Below, one piece after another: positions 36,173-44,185 of a stretch of 64,000 nucleotides of DNA (positions are counted from its first letter, which is position 1; every line of letters begins with the position of its first letter). Below the pieces are notes generated by a model. That model searched no databases. It was not told the DNA's origin and was given only the letters and a program-made list of their open reading frames with translations. The DNA is from Streptomyces lichenis. Lineage in GTDB: Bacteria > Actinomycetota > Actinomycetes > Streptomycetales > Streptomycetaceae. The translations under genes were made by a program, and so were the position numbers. Where the stretch lies: assembly GCF_023218175.1 (NCBI RefSeq), contig NZ_JALPTH010000026.1, forward strand, positions 44,555-108,554, in the 5' to 3' direction.

Positions 36173-37699
36173 ATGGCATCGCGACGGGATGAACTCAACG
36201 CGTACACCTTCGCGAAGCGGCGGCTGGTCGCGCAGTTCACGCAACCCAGCTCCACCGGTTCGGAGGAGGGCGCGCCCCGCCCGCTGCGCGGGGTCATGCC
36301 GGGGGCGATCGTCGCCGTCGTGGTCCTCGCGGTGTTCGCCGCCTGGGGCATGTTCAAGCCGGTCGCCCCGCAGGACTGGGACGAGCCCGGCCGGAACGTC
36401 ATCATCGCCAGCAAGTCGACCACCCGGTACGTGGTGCTGCGCACCGGCGACCGCAAGCAGCTCCACCCGGTGCTCAACATGTCCTCCGCCAAACTGCTGA
36501 TGAAGCAGGACGGCGGAAAGGTCGTCAACGTCGACGAGTCGGTGCTGGACAGCGGGAAGATCCCGCACGGCGCGACCCTCGGCATCCCCTACGCGCCCGA
36601 CCGGCTCCCCGACGCCAAGGAGGCCGGGACCGCCAAGCGGTGGGCGGTGTGCGAACGCCCAGGGCAGGGCGGCCGGGCCATCCAGAAGGCCACCTTCGTC
36701 TTCGCCCGGCGCGACGAGCGGCGCACCGACGACCGCGACCGGCTCACCGGCGGCGAACTCCTCTACGTGGAGGGCCCGGACGGGACACGCCATGTCGTCG
36801 ACGCCGGCGGCACCGCCTACCCGGTCCAGCAGGACGAACTGCTGCTCCGCCTGCTCGTCGGCCAGCACCGGGCCGCCCAACGCGTCTCCGACGCCTGGCT
36901 GAAGACCCTCCACCCGGGCGACCGGATCACCTTCCCCACCGTCCCCGGCACCCCGGGTGCGGACGCGGACGTCCCCGGCAGCCTCGACCCGGCGCTGCGC
37001 AAGGTCGGCATGGTCCTCACCGCACCCGACGGCACCCGCAGCCAGCACTACGTCGTCCTGGCCGACCGGGTCGCGCCCATCTCCGACTTCACCGCCAAAC
37101 TGCTCCTCGGCAGCCGCCCGTTGATGGACCTGGGCCAGCAGAGCCAGGCCGCCCCGGTCGCCCCCGGGGCCATCCTCCCAGGCGCCGCGTTCCACGCCGA
37201 CGTCCGCTGGCCCCAGCAGACCCCCAGGCCGGTGAACGAGGCCTCCACCGCCGAAGGCAGCCGCAACACCGTCTGCAGCGTGCTGCGCGGGGTCGACCGG
37301 GACAGCGGCTCCACCACGCTCAGCACCTGGTCCGGCGACGACTTCCCGGCGCCCCTGCCCACCGGCTCCAGCAGCGCGTACGTCACCCCCGGATCCGGCC
37401 AGATGTACCGGCAGTTCACCGGCTCCCGTACCGACACCGGCTTCCTCTTCCTGGTCACCGACACCGGACTGCGCTACGCCCTCCAGTCCAACGGGGACAC
37501 GGCGACCGACGACGCCGGCATCGGCTCCCCGGACTCCGCCAAGGAGCGCGAGGCCCAGGCCCTGGAGGCCCAGCAGGCGCAGAGCCGGCTCGGCTACAAG
37601 GACGTCCCGCCACTGCCCGTACCGGCAGCCTGGTCCGCCCTGCTCCCGACCGGCCCCCGGCTCTCCACGGGCGCGGCCCGCCAGCCGCAGGGCTCCTGA
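36173..37699 (+). CDS. eccB: Type VII secretion protein EccB
   Basis: A 508-aa ESX core component. A short cytosolic N-terminus (SRRDELNAYTFAKRRLVAQF) precedes one membrane helix at about residues 42-62 and a large extracytoplasmic domain with LRTGDRKQLHPVLNMSSAKL and RWAVCERPG, ending in Ala/Gln-rich coiled sequence. It has the order and length of EccB. Cysteines in WAVCE and NTVCSVL suggest a disulfide outside the membrane. ATG 36173 has AAGGAG 12 bp upstream; the frame stays open far upstream only as a shadow of eccE. The mycosin gene follows 11 bp later. Confidence 0.9.
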   Translation: MASRRDELNAYTFAKRRLVAQFTQPSSTGSEEGAPRPLRGVMPGAIVAVVVLAVFAAWGMFKPVAPQDWDEPGRNVIIASKSTTRYVVLRTGDRKQLHPVLNMSSAKLLMKQDGGKVVNVDESVLDSGKIPHGATLGIPYAPDRLPDAKEAGTAKRWAVCERPGQGGRAIQKATFVFARRDERRTDDRDRLTGGELLYVEGPDGTRHVVDAGGTAYPVQQDELLLRLLVGQHRAAQRVSDAWLKTLHPGDRITFPTVPGTPGADADVPGSLDPALRKVGMVLTAPDGTRSQHYVVLADRVAPISDFTAKLLLGSRPLMDLGQQSQAAPVAPGAILPGAAFHADVRWPQQTPRPVNEASTAEGSRNTVCSVLRGVDRDSGSTTLSTWSGDDFPAPLPTGSSSAYVTPGSGQMYRQFTGSRTDTGFLFLVTDTGLRYALQSNGDTATDDAGIGSPDSAKEREAQALEAQQAQSRLGYKDVPPLPVPAAWSALLPTGPRLSTGAARQPQGS

Positions 37700-37710
37700 G
37701 AGGCCGTGGC

Positions 37711-38943
37711 ATGACCCCTTCTGCGTACGTCAAGCGGCTCGCGGTCGTGGCAGCCGCCGCCATGGCCACCCTGGTCATGTCGCCCACCGCCCACGCCGAC
37801 ACCCCCCAGCAGTGCTCCTTCCCCAATCAGCCCTACGAGGGCCGCCCCTGGTCCCTCCAGCGGGTGCTGCTGGACGAGGTGTGGAAGCAGTCCACCGGCG
37901 AGGACGTCCGCGTCGCCGTCATCGACACCGGCGTGGACGTGAAGAACCCGCAGCTCACCAAGGCCGTCGACACCGGCAGCGGGATCAACCTCATCCCGAG
38001 GAACGCCAAGGACGCCCATGGCGACCCGGTGGAGCGGGGCAAGGAGGACGGCACCACCGACACCGTCGGCCACGGCACCAAGGTCGCCGGGATCATCGCC
38101 GCCCGGCCCGCCCGGGGCACCGGCTTCAGCGGCCTCGCCCCGGACGCGACGATCATCCCCGTCCAGCAGAACGACGCCCACGGCAACGGCACCGCCGAGA
38201 CCCTCGCCACCGCCATCCGGCACGCCATCGACGAGGAGGCCGACGTCATCAACATCTCCCAGGACACCGCGAAGGCCCTGCGCCCCGCCCCCGTCCTGGA
38301 ACAAGCCGTCGACGAAGCGCTGTCCCGTGACATCGTGGTCGTCGCGTCCGCCGGCAACGACGGCCTCGGCGGCAAGGTGAAGCGCACCTACCCCGCCTCC
38401 TTCGAGGGCGTGCTCGCCGTCGCCGCCTCCGACCGCAACAACGAGCGGGCCCAGTTCTCCCAGTCGGGGGACTTCGTGGGCGTCGCCGCGCCCGGCGTCG
38501 ACATGGTGAGCACGGTGCCCGGCGGAGGGCACTGCGCCGACAACGGCACCAGCTTCGCCGCCCCGTACGTGGCCGGGGTGGCCGCCCTGGTGAAGGCCAA
38601 GCACCCGGACTGGACCCAGGCGCAGATCGTCGCCCAGATCCAGCAGACCGCCGAACGCTCCACCGCCGGACACGACCGGCTCGTCGGCTGGGGCGTGGTC
38701 GATCCGGTGCGCGCGCTCACCGAGGACGACACCCCGGTCGAGAAGCCGGTCGCCCGCGAGGGCGTCACCCGCGCCCAGGCCCCCGCCGTCGGCACCTACC
38801 ACCTGGGCGAGACCCCGGACCAGCGCAACGCCCGCCTGGCCACCTATGTCGTGGTGGGCGGCGCCGTCCTGATCGCGGCCGTCTCCGGCGGCGCCGTAGC
38901 CGCCCGAGACGCCCGCCGCCGAACCCGCCGCGACCGCGTCTGA
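37711..38943 (+). CDS. mycP: Mycosin: type VII secretion-associated subtilisin-like protease (first copy)
   Basis: A 410-aa protein with a signal peptide (about 1-30, ending AHAD), a subtilisin catalytic triad Asp72 (VAVIDTG), His121 (VGHGTKVAG) and Ser281 (NGTSFAAP), the oxyanion Asn in VVASAGNDG, and a C-terminal membrane helix (YVVVGGAVLIAAVSGGAVAA) with an arginine-rich tail. This is the topology of mycosins, which stabilise the ESX membrane complex and cleave some substrates. It follows eccB by 11 bp with GAGAGG before the ATG. Confidence 0.92.
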   Translation: MTPSAYVKRLAVVAAAAMATLVMSPTAHADTPQQCSFPNQPYEGRPWSLQRVLLDEVWKQSTGEDVRVAVIDTGVDVKNPQLTKAVDTGSGINLIPRNAKDAHGDPVERGKEDGTTDTVGHGTKVAGIIAARPARGTGFSGLAPDATIIPVQQNDAHGNGTAETLATAIRHAIDEEADVINISQDTAKALRPAPVLEQAVDEALSRDIVVVASAGNDGLGGKVKRTYPASFEGVLAVAASDRNNERAQFSQSGDFVGVAAPGVDMVSTVPGGGHCADNGTSFAAPYVAGVAALVKAKHPDWTQAQIVAQIQQTAERSTAGHDRLVGWGVVDPVRALTEDDTPVEKPVAREGVTRAQAPAVGTYHLGETPDQRNARLATYVVVGGAVLIAAVSGGAVAARDARRRTRRDRV

Positions 38944-39005
38944 CGTTGCACTCGCACGGTGCGGAACTGAGGTCCTCCACCCGTGGCTTGGGCCCGCCTT
39001 GCCCG

Positions 39006-39036
39006 TTGGTTCGTTGTCATACCCGGTGGCTAAAGT
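39006..39036 (+). promoter_or_regulatory. Candidate promoter of the WXG/mycosin 2 block
   Basis: TTGGTT (39006-39011) and TAAAGT (39031-39036) with a 19-bp spacer, in the 190-bp gap after the first mycosin gene. It would give a leader of about 90 nt. Confidence 0.35.
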
Positions 39037-39133
39037 GGCGGAGCGCACGTCGTGAGCAGTTCCACGACAACAGAAGCAAACGGGGAGGAACGGGCATCGT
39101 GCTCGACGCGGCAGGTGACGGGGGGCGTTGGCG

Positions 39134-39550
39134 GTGACTGATGTCGTACGCGGCGAAGGTGCGCTGCGAGCCTTCAAGGCACAAGTGGACAAGCTCCTGA
39201 CGGAGTTCGAGGGCGGCGCGGCCGGCAAGACCAGGGTGGCCGACCCGGGGGTGACCCGCGACTCGCTGGGCACGGGCATGTGCTTCGCGGAGGCGGACGG
39301 CTTCTACACCCAGTACAACCGCGTCCACCAGTCGCTCATCACCCTCTCCAAGTCCCTGAACGACCAGATCGAGCTCTACCGGCTCGGCGTCCACGCGGCC
39401 GACGTCGGCTATGACGACGTGGACGACGACACGCGGCGGAACTTCCACAGCATCTACACCAAGCTGGACAAGGCGTGGGACAAGGCGCAGAAGGCCGCCA
39501 AGGCTCCTGAGCAGCCGGAGAGCCCCGACGCGACCGAGGACATGGGGTGA
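39134..39550 (+). CDS. Small helical ESX-locus protein, unknown function
   Basis: A 138-aa acidic, mainly helical protein (GEGALRAFKAQVDKLLTEFE, FYTQYNRVHQSLITLSKSLN, FHSIYTKLDKAWDKAQKAA). It has no WXG motif but carries YDDVD, which fits the YxxxD/E type VII export signal. GTG 39134 is chosen because GGGGGG lies 8 bp upstream; a TTG 6 bp earlier is possible. It ends 6 bp before the PPE-like gene, so the two products may pair as PE and PPE proteins do in mycobacteria; that is inference. Confidence 0.7.
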   Translation: MTDVVRGEGALRAFKAQVDKLLTEFEGGAAGKTRVADPGVTRDSLGTGMCFAEADGFYTQYNRVHQSLITLSKSLNDQIELYRLGVHAADVGYDDVDDDTRRNFHSIYTKLDKAWDKAQKAAKAPEQPESPDATEDMG

Positions 39551-39556
39551 CCGCCA

Positions 39557-41299
39557 ATGACTGAAGCCAAGCCGCCGGCACCGCAGACCGCGGACCAGCG
39601 CCACGAGCAGGTGGAGACATACCAGCAGGCCTTCGACACCGCGGCCCAGAGTGTGACCAAGCAGGTCGCCGCCGTCCAGCAGCTGCCGTTCGTCGGTGCC
39701 TTCTTCGGTGGGCGTACCTCGTTCGAGGACGTACCGCTGAACTCCATGCTGAACCTGCTCGAAAGCGCCAATCCGGCCGATCTGTCGGAGGCCGGCCGCA
39801 GATTGCAGCGGGTCACCGAGGCGTTGAACGATGCCGCGAAGCAACTGGACGGCTACGTCCGCGCGACCGAGTGGAAGGGCGAGGGCGCCGAGGAGTTCCG
39901 CCGCTTCGGCAGCGAACTGACGACCTACACCTACAGTCTCGGCACGTTCGCCAACGCCGTCGGCGCCCAGATGGAGATCGCCGCCACCGGTCTGACTTCC
40001 GTCCGCAACTCGGTACCCCCGCGCGACGGCCGCCTCGTCCAGAAGCGCCCCGAGGACTTCCCCCTCACTCAGCGCGGGACGGACAACCTGGACTACCAGA
40101 AGGCCGTCAAGATCGAGAAGGACCGCCAGGAGGCCATCAACCAGATGAACCGCCTGGCCTCCTTCTACTCGGTCTCCGAGACCATGCTGGCGATGCAGGA
40201 ACCGCCGACGCTGCCGAGGCCGCTGGGGACGGCGGTGCCGCCGCCGATGGACGCAGTTGGTCGGCGGCGAGGTCAGGGTGGTGCCGACAATTCGAGCCCC
40301 ACAGGGGGTTCTCTGGCGCACGTGTCCGGTTCACAACCAGCGGCCGCCTGGAGCGAGCGCACTCGGGTAGCTGACGGCACGCCACGTCCGGAGCTGACCG
40401 AAAGGCCGATCGAAGCCGTTGGGTCAGGACAGCGCGTGGAGATCAACAGCGTCGCGCCTCCCGCGCCTCCCGCGCAGGTGCCGACAGCGCCACAGCTGCC
40501 CCACACCGGGCCTACCACCGTGAGTACAGTGCCGCCTCTCGTGGCGGGCAGCGTTCCTCCGGTCCGACCGGCCGCTGCTCCTTCTAAGGGGGTCGGCACA
40601 GGCGGCGTGCGCCGACCTGGCGGTGCTCCGGCGGCCAACGCCTTCGGTCGGCCCGGCAGCACAGCGGGAGGGGTGGTTCAGAAGAGCGGGGGATCCGCCG
40701 CAGGCGCAGCAGGACGATCTGTGGGGCCTGTCAACGGCCGAGCGGGATCGCCCTTCGCTACGGGCAGTGGTGCCGCCGCCGGTCGCGCTGGTGTGCCCGG
40801 CGGTACGGCTCAGGCTCCGATCAACGGTCGATCCGGCGGGGCCACGGCCCAGGGGGCCGGTGGCCGATCCGGCAACGGTGCCTTCGGCGCCCGAGGTGTA
40901 CAGAGCGGAATCGTAGGAGGCACCCCGCAGCAGCGTCCCGCTGCCGGTACATCACCTCGCATGCCTCGGGGCACGGTCATCGGCAGTGAGTCATCCGGAG
41001 GACGCGCCGGCACCTCACGGCCTGTCTCCGGTGGTGTCATCGGCGGGCAGCAGACCGGCGGCCCATCCCGCCCGGGCGGTCGCGGGACCGCGAGCGTGAA
41101 CGGAGTCGTGGGCACCCCGAAAGGGGGCGGTACGCCTGGGGCGCAGCCCGGGAGTTCCGCCGGAGGCATGCGCGGTAACCGCCGCCGCAAGAAGGATGAG
41201 AACGACCGAAACGGCTCAAGCCGGCCGGACTACCTGACGGAGGACGAGGAAACCTGGCTGGCCAGGCCGCGGAACACGGTACCTCCGGTGATCGATTAG
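39557..41299 (+). CDS. PPE/WXG-like protein with long glycine-rich region
   Basis: A 580-aa protein. Residues 1-220 are helical with a WKG turn (RATEWKGEGAEEFRRFGSEL) as in WXG100/PPE proteins. Residues about 225-545 are Gly/Ala/Pro/Arg-rich and likely disordered. The last 25 residues hold a basic RRRKKDEND patch and then YLTEDEETWLARPRN, ending VPPVID; YLTED satisfies the YxxxD/E export pattern. It is probably an exported or membrane-associated ESX substrate or chaperone. The ATG at 39557 follows GGGGTGACC, and mycosin 2 starts 2 bp after the stop. Third-position A/T becomes commoner toward the 3' end. Confidence 0.75.
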   Translation: MTEAKPPAPQTADQRHEQVETYQQAFDTAAQSVTKQVAAVQQLPFVGAFFGGRTSFEDVPLNSMLNLLESANPADLSEAGRRLQRVTEALNDAAKQLDGYVRATEWKGEGAEEFRRFGSELTTYTYSLGTFANAVGAQMEIAATGLTSVRNSVPPRDGRLVQKRPEDFPLTQRGTDNLDYQKAVKIEKDRQEAINQMNRLASFYSVSETMLAMQEPPTLPRPLGTAVPPPMDAVGRRRGQGGADNSSPTGGSLAHVSGSQPAAAWSERTRVADGTPRPELTERPIEAVGSGQRVEINSVAPPAPPAQVPTAPQLPHTGPTTVSTVPPLVAGSVPPVRPAAAPSKGVGTGGVRRPGGAPAANAFGRPGSTAGGVVQKSGGSAAGAAGRSVGPVNGRAGSPFATGSGAAAGRAGVPGGTAQAPINGRSGGATAQGAGGRSGNGAFGARGVQSGIVGGTPQQRPAAGTSPRMPRGTVIGSESSGGRAGTSRPVSGGVIGGQQTGGPSRPGGRGTASVNGVVGTPKGGGTPGAQPGSSAGGMRGNRRRKKDENDRNGSSRPDYLTEDEETWLARPRNTVPPVID

Positions 41300-41301
41300 G
41301 T

Positions 41302-42585
41302 ATGTGGAAGCCGAAAGTCAGGATGACTCCGATGAGCAGTCGAAACCGTGCTCGGCGAGGACGCCATCGTCTGATCTGTGCCGTCGCCGTAGCGGCGGTA
41401 TGGGTGCAGTGCGGCGCCAGAGGAACAGCGGCGGCCGCTCCCGTACCCGATCCCCAAAGCCGCCAGTGGTACCTGAAAGCCATGCATGTGGACACACTGT
41501 GGAAGCAGACGCGAGGCAAAGGCGTCACCGTTGCGGTGGTCGATACCGGCGTCAACCCGTCCACATCGTCGCTGCAGGGCCAGGTTCTGCCGGGGAAGGA
41601 CCTCACCGGCGTGGCCGGAGAGGAGACGGATGACTATGACGGCCACGGCACAACCGTCGCCGAGTTGATCGCTGGCACCGGTCGAGGCGGTGGCCTACGC
41701 GGTCTCGCCCCGGACACCAAGATCATTCCTTTCCGCGTATCGAACACGCAGTTGCAGGACAAGGGAGGGGTCAACGCGCGCGACATGGAGCAGGCAATCC
41801 GCGCCGCAGCGAACAGCGAAGCCAAGATCATCAACGTCTCCATGTCGAGCGACTACTACGGGTCGAGCCAGCGGGACGCGGTCGAGTACGCTCAGAGCAA
41901 GGGAAAGCTTGTCTTCGCGGGGTCCGGTAACGGAGCTCAGGAAGGCAACAAGGAGCAGTATCCGGCCGCCTATCCGGAAGCGGTCGCCGTAGCGGCCACC
42001 AACGCCGAGGGGCGAGTGGCCGACTTCTCCACCCACGGGAGCTATGTCGACATCTCGGCTCCGGGCACGGACATCCCCTTCTGGTGCGACGAGAACTTCA
42101 CGCAGTACTGCGAGTCCGAGGGCACCAGCGCCTCTACCGCCCTCGCCTCCGCCACCGCCGCCCTGATCTGGTCCAAGCACCCCGAGTGGACCGGCAACCA
42201 GGTCCTCCGGGTCATGTTCGAGTCGGCGGGCCGGAACGCGAAGTGGAAGCCCGGTCAGGTCAGCCACTACACCGGTCACGGCGTGGTCCGCCCCAACGCC
42301 CACATCACCCGAGGCCTCGGCAAGCCCGGCGACCCCGATGTCAGCCCGGACACCGGCAAGCGCGTCGGCGGCAAGCCCGGTTCCACGCCGAAGCCCCCGG
42401 CTCCCAGCGACCAGGGCCCCGAGGCCACCGCATCCGGCGACAGCCCCGCCCTGGCGGGCTCCGCGGGCAAGGCCGACGACTCCGGCAGCGGCACCAGCTC
42501 CGCGTACCTCATCGGCGGAGGCATCGCGGCCGCCGCCGTCCTCGCCGGTGCGGGCGCACTGGTGGCCCGCCGTCGTCAGGCCTGA
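41302..42585 (+). CDS. Mycosin-like subtilisin protease (second copy)
   Basis: A 427-aa protease with a basic N-terminus and hydrophobic signal (LICAVAVAAVWVQ), catalytic Asp81 (VAVVDTG), His115 (DGHGTTVAE) and Ser276 (EGTSASTA), and Asn in FAGSGNG. A Pro/Ser-rich stretch and a C-terminal helix (YLIGGGIAAAAVLAGAGALV) with RRRQA anchor it. It is clearly diverged from the first mycosin, for example in the linker and the N-terminal extension. Starts at 41302, 41323 and 41332 are all possible; the first lies 2 bp after the upstream stop. The 5' two thirds have lower GC than surrounding genes. Confidence 0.88.
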   Translation: MWKPKVRMTPMSSRNRARRGRHRLICAVAVAAVWVQCGARGTAAAAPVPDPQSRQWYLKAMHVDTLWKQTRGKGVTVAVVDTGVNPSTSSLQGQVLPGKDLTGVAGEETDDYDGHGTTVAELIAGTGRGGGLRGLAPDTKIIPFRVSNTQLQDKGGVNARDMEQAIRAAANSEAKIINVSMSSDYYGSSQRDAVEYAQSKGKLVFAGSGNGAQEGNKEQYPAAYPEAVAVAATNAEGRVADFSTHGSYVDISAPGTDIPFWCDENFTQYCESEGTSASTALASATAALIWSKHPEWTGNQVLRVMFESAGRNAKWKPGQVSHYTGHGVVRPNAHITRGLGKPGDPDVSPDTGKRVGGKPGSTPKPPAPSDQGPEATASGDSPALAGSAGKADDSGSGTSSAYLIGGGIAAAAVLAGAGALVARRRQA

Positions 42586-42662
42586 GCAGCCCCTCGACAC
42601 CACCTCGGGCCGGTCGACCGACTAGCCCCATCCACCAACCACCCCAGCAGAGGGAGAGGAAC

Positions 42663-43022
42663 ATGGCAGTCCAGAAGGTCAATGGCGTCAATCTCATCAG
42701 CCTGCAGAACGACATCACCGAGTCCTTCGATGACGTCAAGGGCCAGCTGCGGAACCTCCAGGGCGTCATCGACAGCCTGGAAGGCAACTGGCGAGGCATC
42801 GGCGCCGGAGCGTTCGACGTCAAGCAGACCCAGATCAACAACGGCATGGTGCGCATCGGCAAGCTGATGCTGATCTTCCAGGAGGCGATCGAGGCCACCC
42901 GGGTGATCGCCGGCAACACGGACGACGACGTCGAGCGGGCGCTGCGCGGTATCGACGTGGTCGACGGCTACTCCGGTGACGCGGCCGCGCAGGCCCGCAC
43001 CTCGAACCTGTCCAGCTACTGA
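42663..43022 (+). CDS. WXG100-family ESX protein (first of tandem pair)
   Basis: A 119-aa helical-hairpin protein with the canonical turn EGNWRGIGAGAF (W-R-G). Helix 1 is ITESFDDVKGQLRNLQGVID and helix 2 includes IGKLMLIFQEAIEATRVIAG. The C-terminal tail contains YSGD, which is one residue short of the YxxxD/E signal. Such proteins form heterodimers and are exported by EccC. The ATG has AGAGGGAGAGGAAC before it. The second WXG-type gene begins 46 bp downstream, the usual arrangement of an EsxB/EsxA pair. Confidence 0.92.
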   Translation: MAVQKVNGVNLISLQNDITESFDDVKGQLRNLQGVIDSLEGNWRGIGAGAFDVKQTQINNGMVRIGKLMLIFQEAIEATRVIAGNTDDDVERALRGIDVVDGYSGDAAAQARTSNLSSY

Positions 43023-43068
43023 GCCCGTGCTCACCGGCCACACCACCACTGCCTCATAAGGAGCGAAC

Positions 43069-43371
43069 GTGACCAGCAAGTTCGACGACGGGACCATGGT
43101 CGTCACCTACTCGTCCCTGGATGCCGCGTCGCAGACGATCAAGGCCCAGGCCGAGCGCCTCTACTACTCGCTGGAAGCCATCCAGGCGAAGATCCGGCAG
43201 ATCTCCGACACCTTCGAGGGCGAGGCCCGGACCGCGGCCGACGCCAACCACGCCAAGTGGGACGCGGAGAGCCGCGCCATCCTCCAGTCGCTCAAGGCCA
43301 TCGCCAAGGCCGTCGCCGAGGCCGCCCCCGCCTACCAGGCGGGCGACAAGCGGGCCGCCGGCTACTTCTAA
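43069..43371 (+). CDS. WXG100-like ESX protein with FEG turn (second of tandem pair)
   Basis: A 100-aa helical-hairpin protein of exact WXG100 length. At the turn the motif reads FEG (ISDTFEGEARTA), with Phe in place of the namesake Trp. The C-terminus has AYQAGDKRA, a YxxxD match to the type VII export signal, which its neighbour lacks; one partner carrying the signal is enough in characterised heterodimers. The GTG start has AAGGAGCGAAC upstream. A hairpin terminator follows. Confidence 0.9.
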   Translation: MTSKFDDGTMVVTYSSLDAASQTIKAQAERLYYSLEAIQAKIRQISDTFEGEARTAADANHAKWDAESRAILQSLKAIAKAVAEAAPAYQAGDKRAAGYF

Positions 43372-43398
43372 GAAGCGCCGACCGCCATCACGAGCGTC

Positions 43399-43440
43399 AG
43401 GGCCGGAGTGGGCAGTGCGGGAGGTGCCCACCCCGGCCCT
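43399..43440. terminator. Bidirectional terminator after the WXG pair
   Basis: 16-bp arms with a single mismatch (43399-43414 and 43425-43440) around a 10-nt loop, between the convergent WXG and lipoprotein genes. Confidence 0.7.
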
Positions 43441-43540
43441 GTGCGGTCTCCGCGTGCCGGGCCCGCCGTCGGCGTCACAGGCGCCCGCGTGGTGGCCAGG
43501 GCAAGCTGAGGCCTTCGCTGTCAGTCCACGCCGCTACCTC

Positions 43541-44185
43541 TCACCCGCCCCGGCACTCCGCGGACTTCGAGACCGCGTCGGCGTAAGCCAGGATCAGCTT
43601 CTTCATCGCGGCCTCGTTGGCCCGCCCCTCATTTCCGACGAACACGTACACGAAGAGCTGCTGGGTGCCCTTCCGGCGGGTCTCTGCCGGCTCTGGGCAG
43701 TCGACCTTGCTGACGGCGCCCTTGTCGCCCCAGCTGTACCGAAGATCGGCACTGATGCGTTCGTCGAGCCGCACATAGGGCTGGCCGGCGGCGATCTCAC
43801 GCACGCTGGTGCCCAGTTCCCGCCACGTGGTGATCGCCGAGAGGTCGGTGCTGTCGTCGACCACTACGGTGCAGTCACTTCCCCCCTTCAGCTCCGGAAA
43901 GGAGTCCTTCACGACCGCCTTCCTGCCACTCGCGGGAAGCAGTGGATCGAGCAGCGCGGGGTCGATCGGCACTCCGCACAGCGAGGTCGGCGTCGCGTAC
44001 TCCTTCGGTGGCGGTTCCGGGGTGGAGCATCCCGCCAGTGTGCCGAGCGCGAGCAGCGCGGTCGCAGCCATGACCGTGCCCCGTGGCGGCCGGACCGGGC
44101 GGGCGGGAAGCGGCGGTGTCGCCATCGAGCCGCGCCGCGCCCTGTCCTCCGGCGGGACAGACGCCCCGGTACCTGTCGTGTTCAT
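43541..44185 (-). CDS. ESX-locus lipoprotein
   Basis: A 214-aa protein. After an unusually long N-terminal region of about 40 residues, a hydrophobic stretch (VMAATALLALGTLAGC) ends in a lipobox. An internal Met just before it could be the true start and would give a normal signal peptide. The mature domain has paired cysteines (SLCGVPID and GSDCTVVVD, later DCPEPAE and AECRGG) and alternating strands, resembling DUF3558-type actinobacterial lipoproteins. ATG 44185 overlaps the stop of the large upstream gene (ATGA). A role at the outer face of the ESX machine is inferred from position. Confidence 0.75.
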   Translation of the reverse strand: MNTTGTGASVPPEDRARRGSMATPPLPARPVRPPRGTVMAATALLALGTLAGCSTPEPPPKEYATPTSLCGVPIDPALLDPLLPASGRKAVVKDSFPELKGGSDCTVVVDDSTDLSAITTWRELGTSVREIAAGQPYVRLDERISADLRYSWGDKGAVSKVDCPEPAETRRKGTQQLFVYVFVGNEGRANEAAMKKLILAYADAVSKSAECRGG

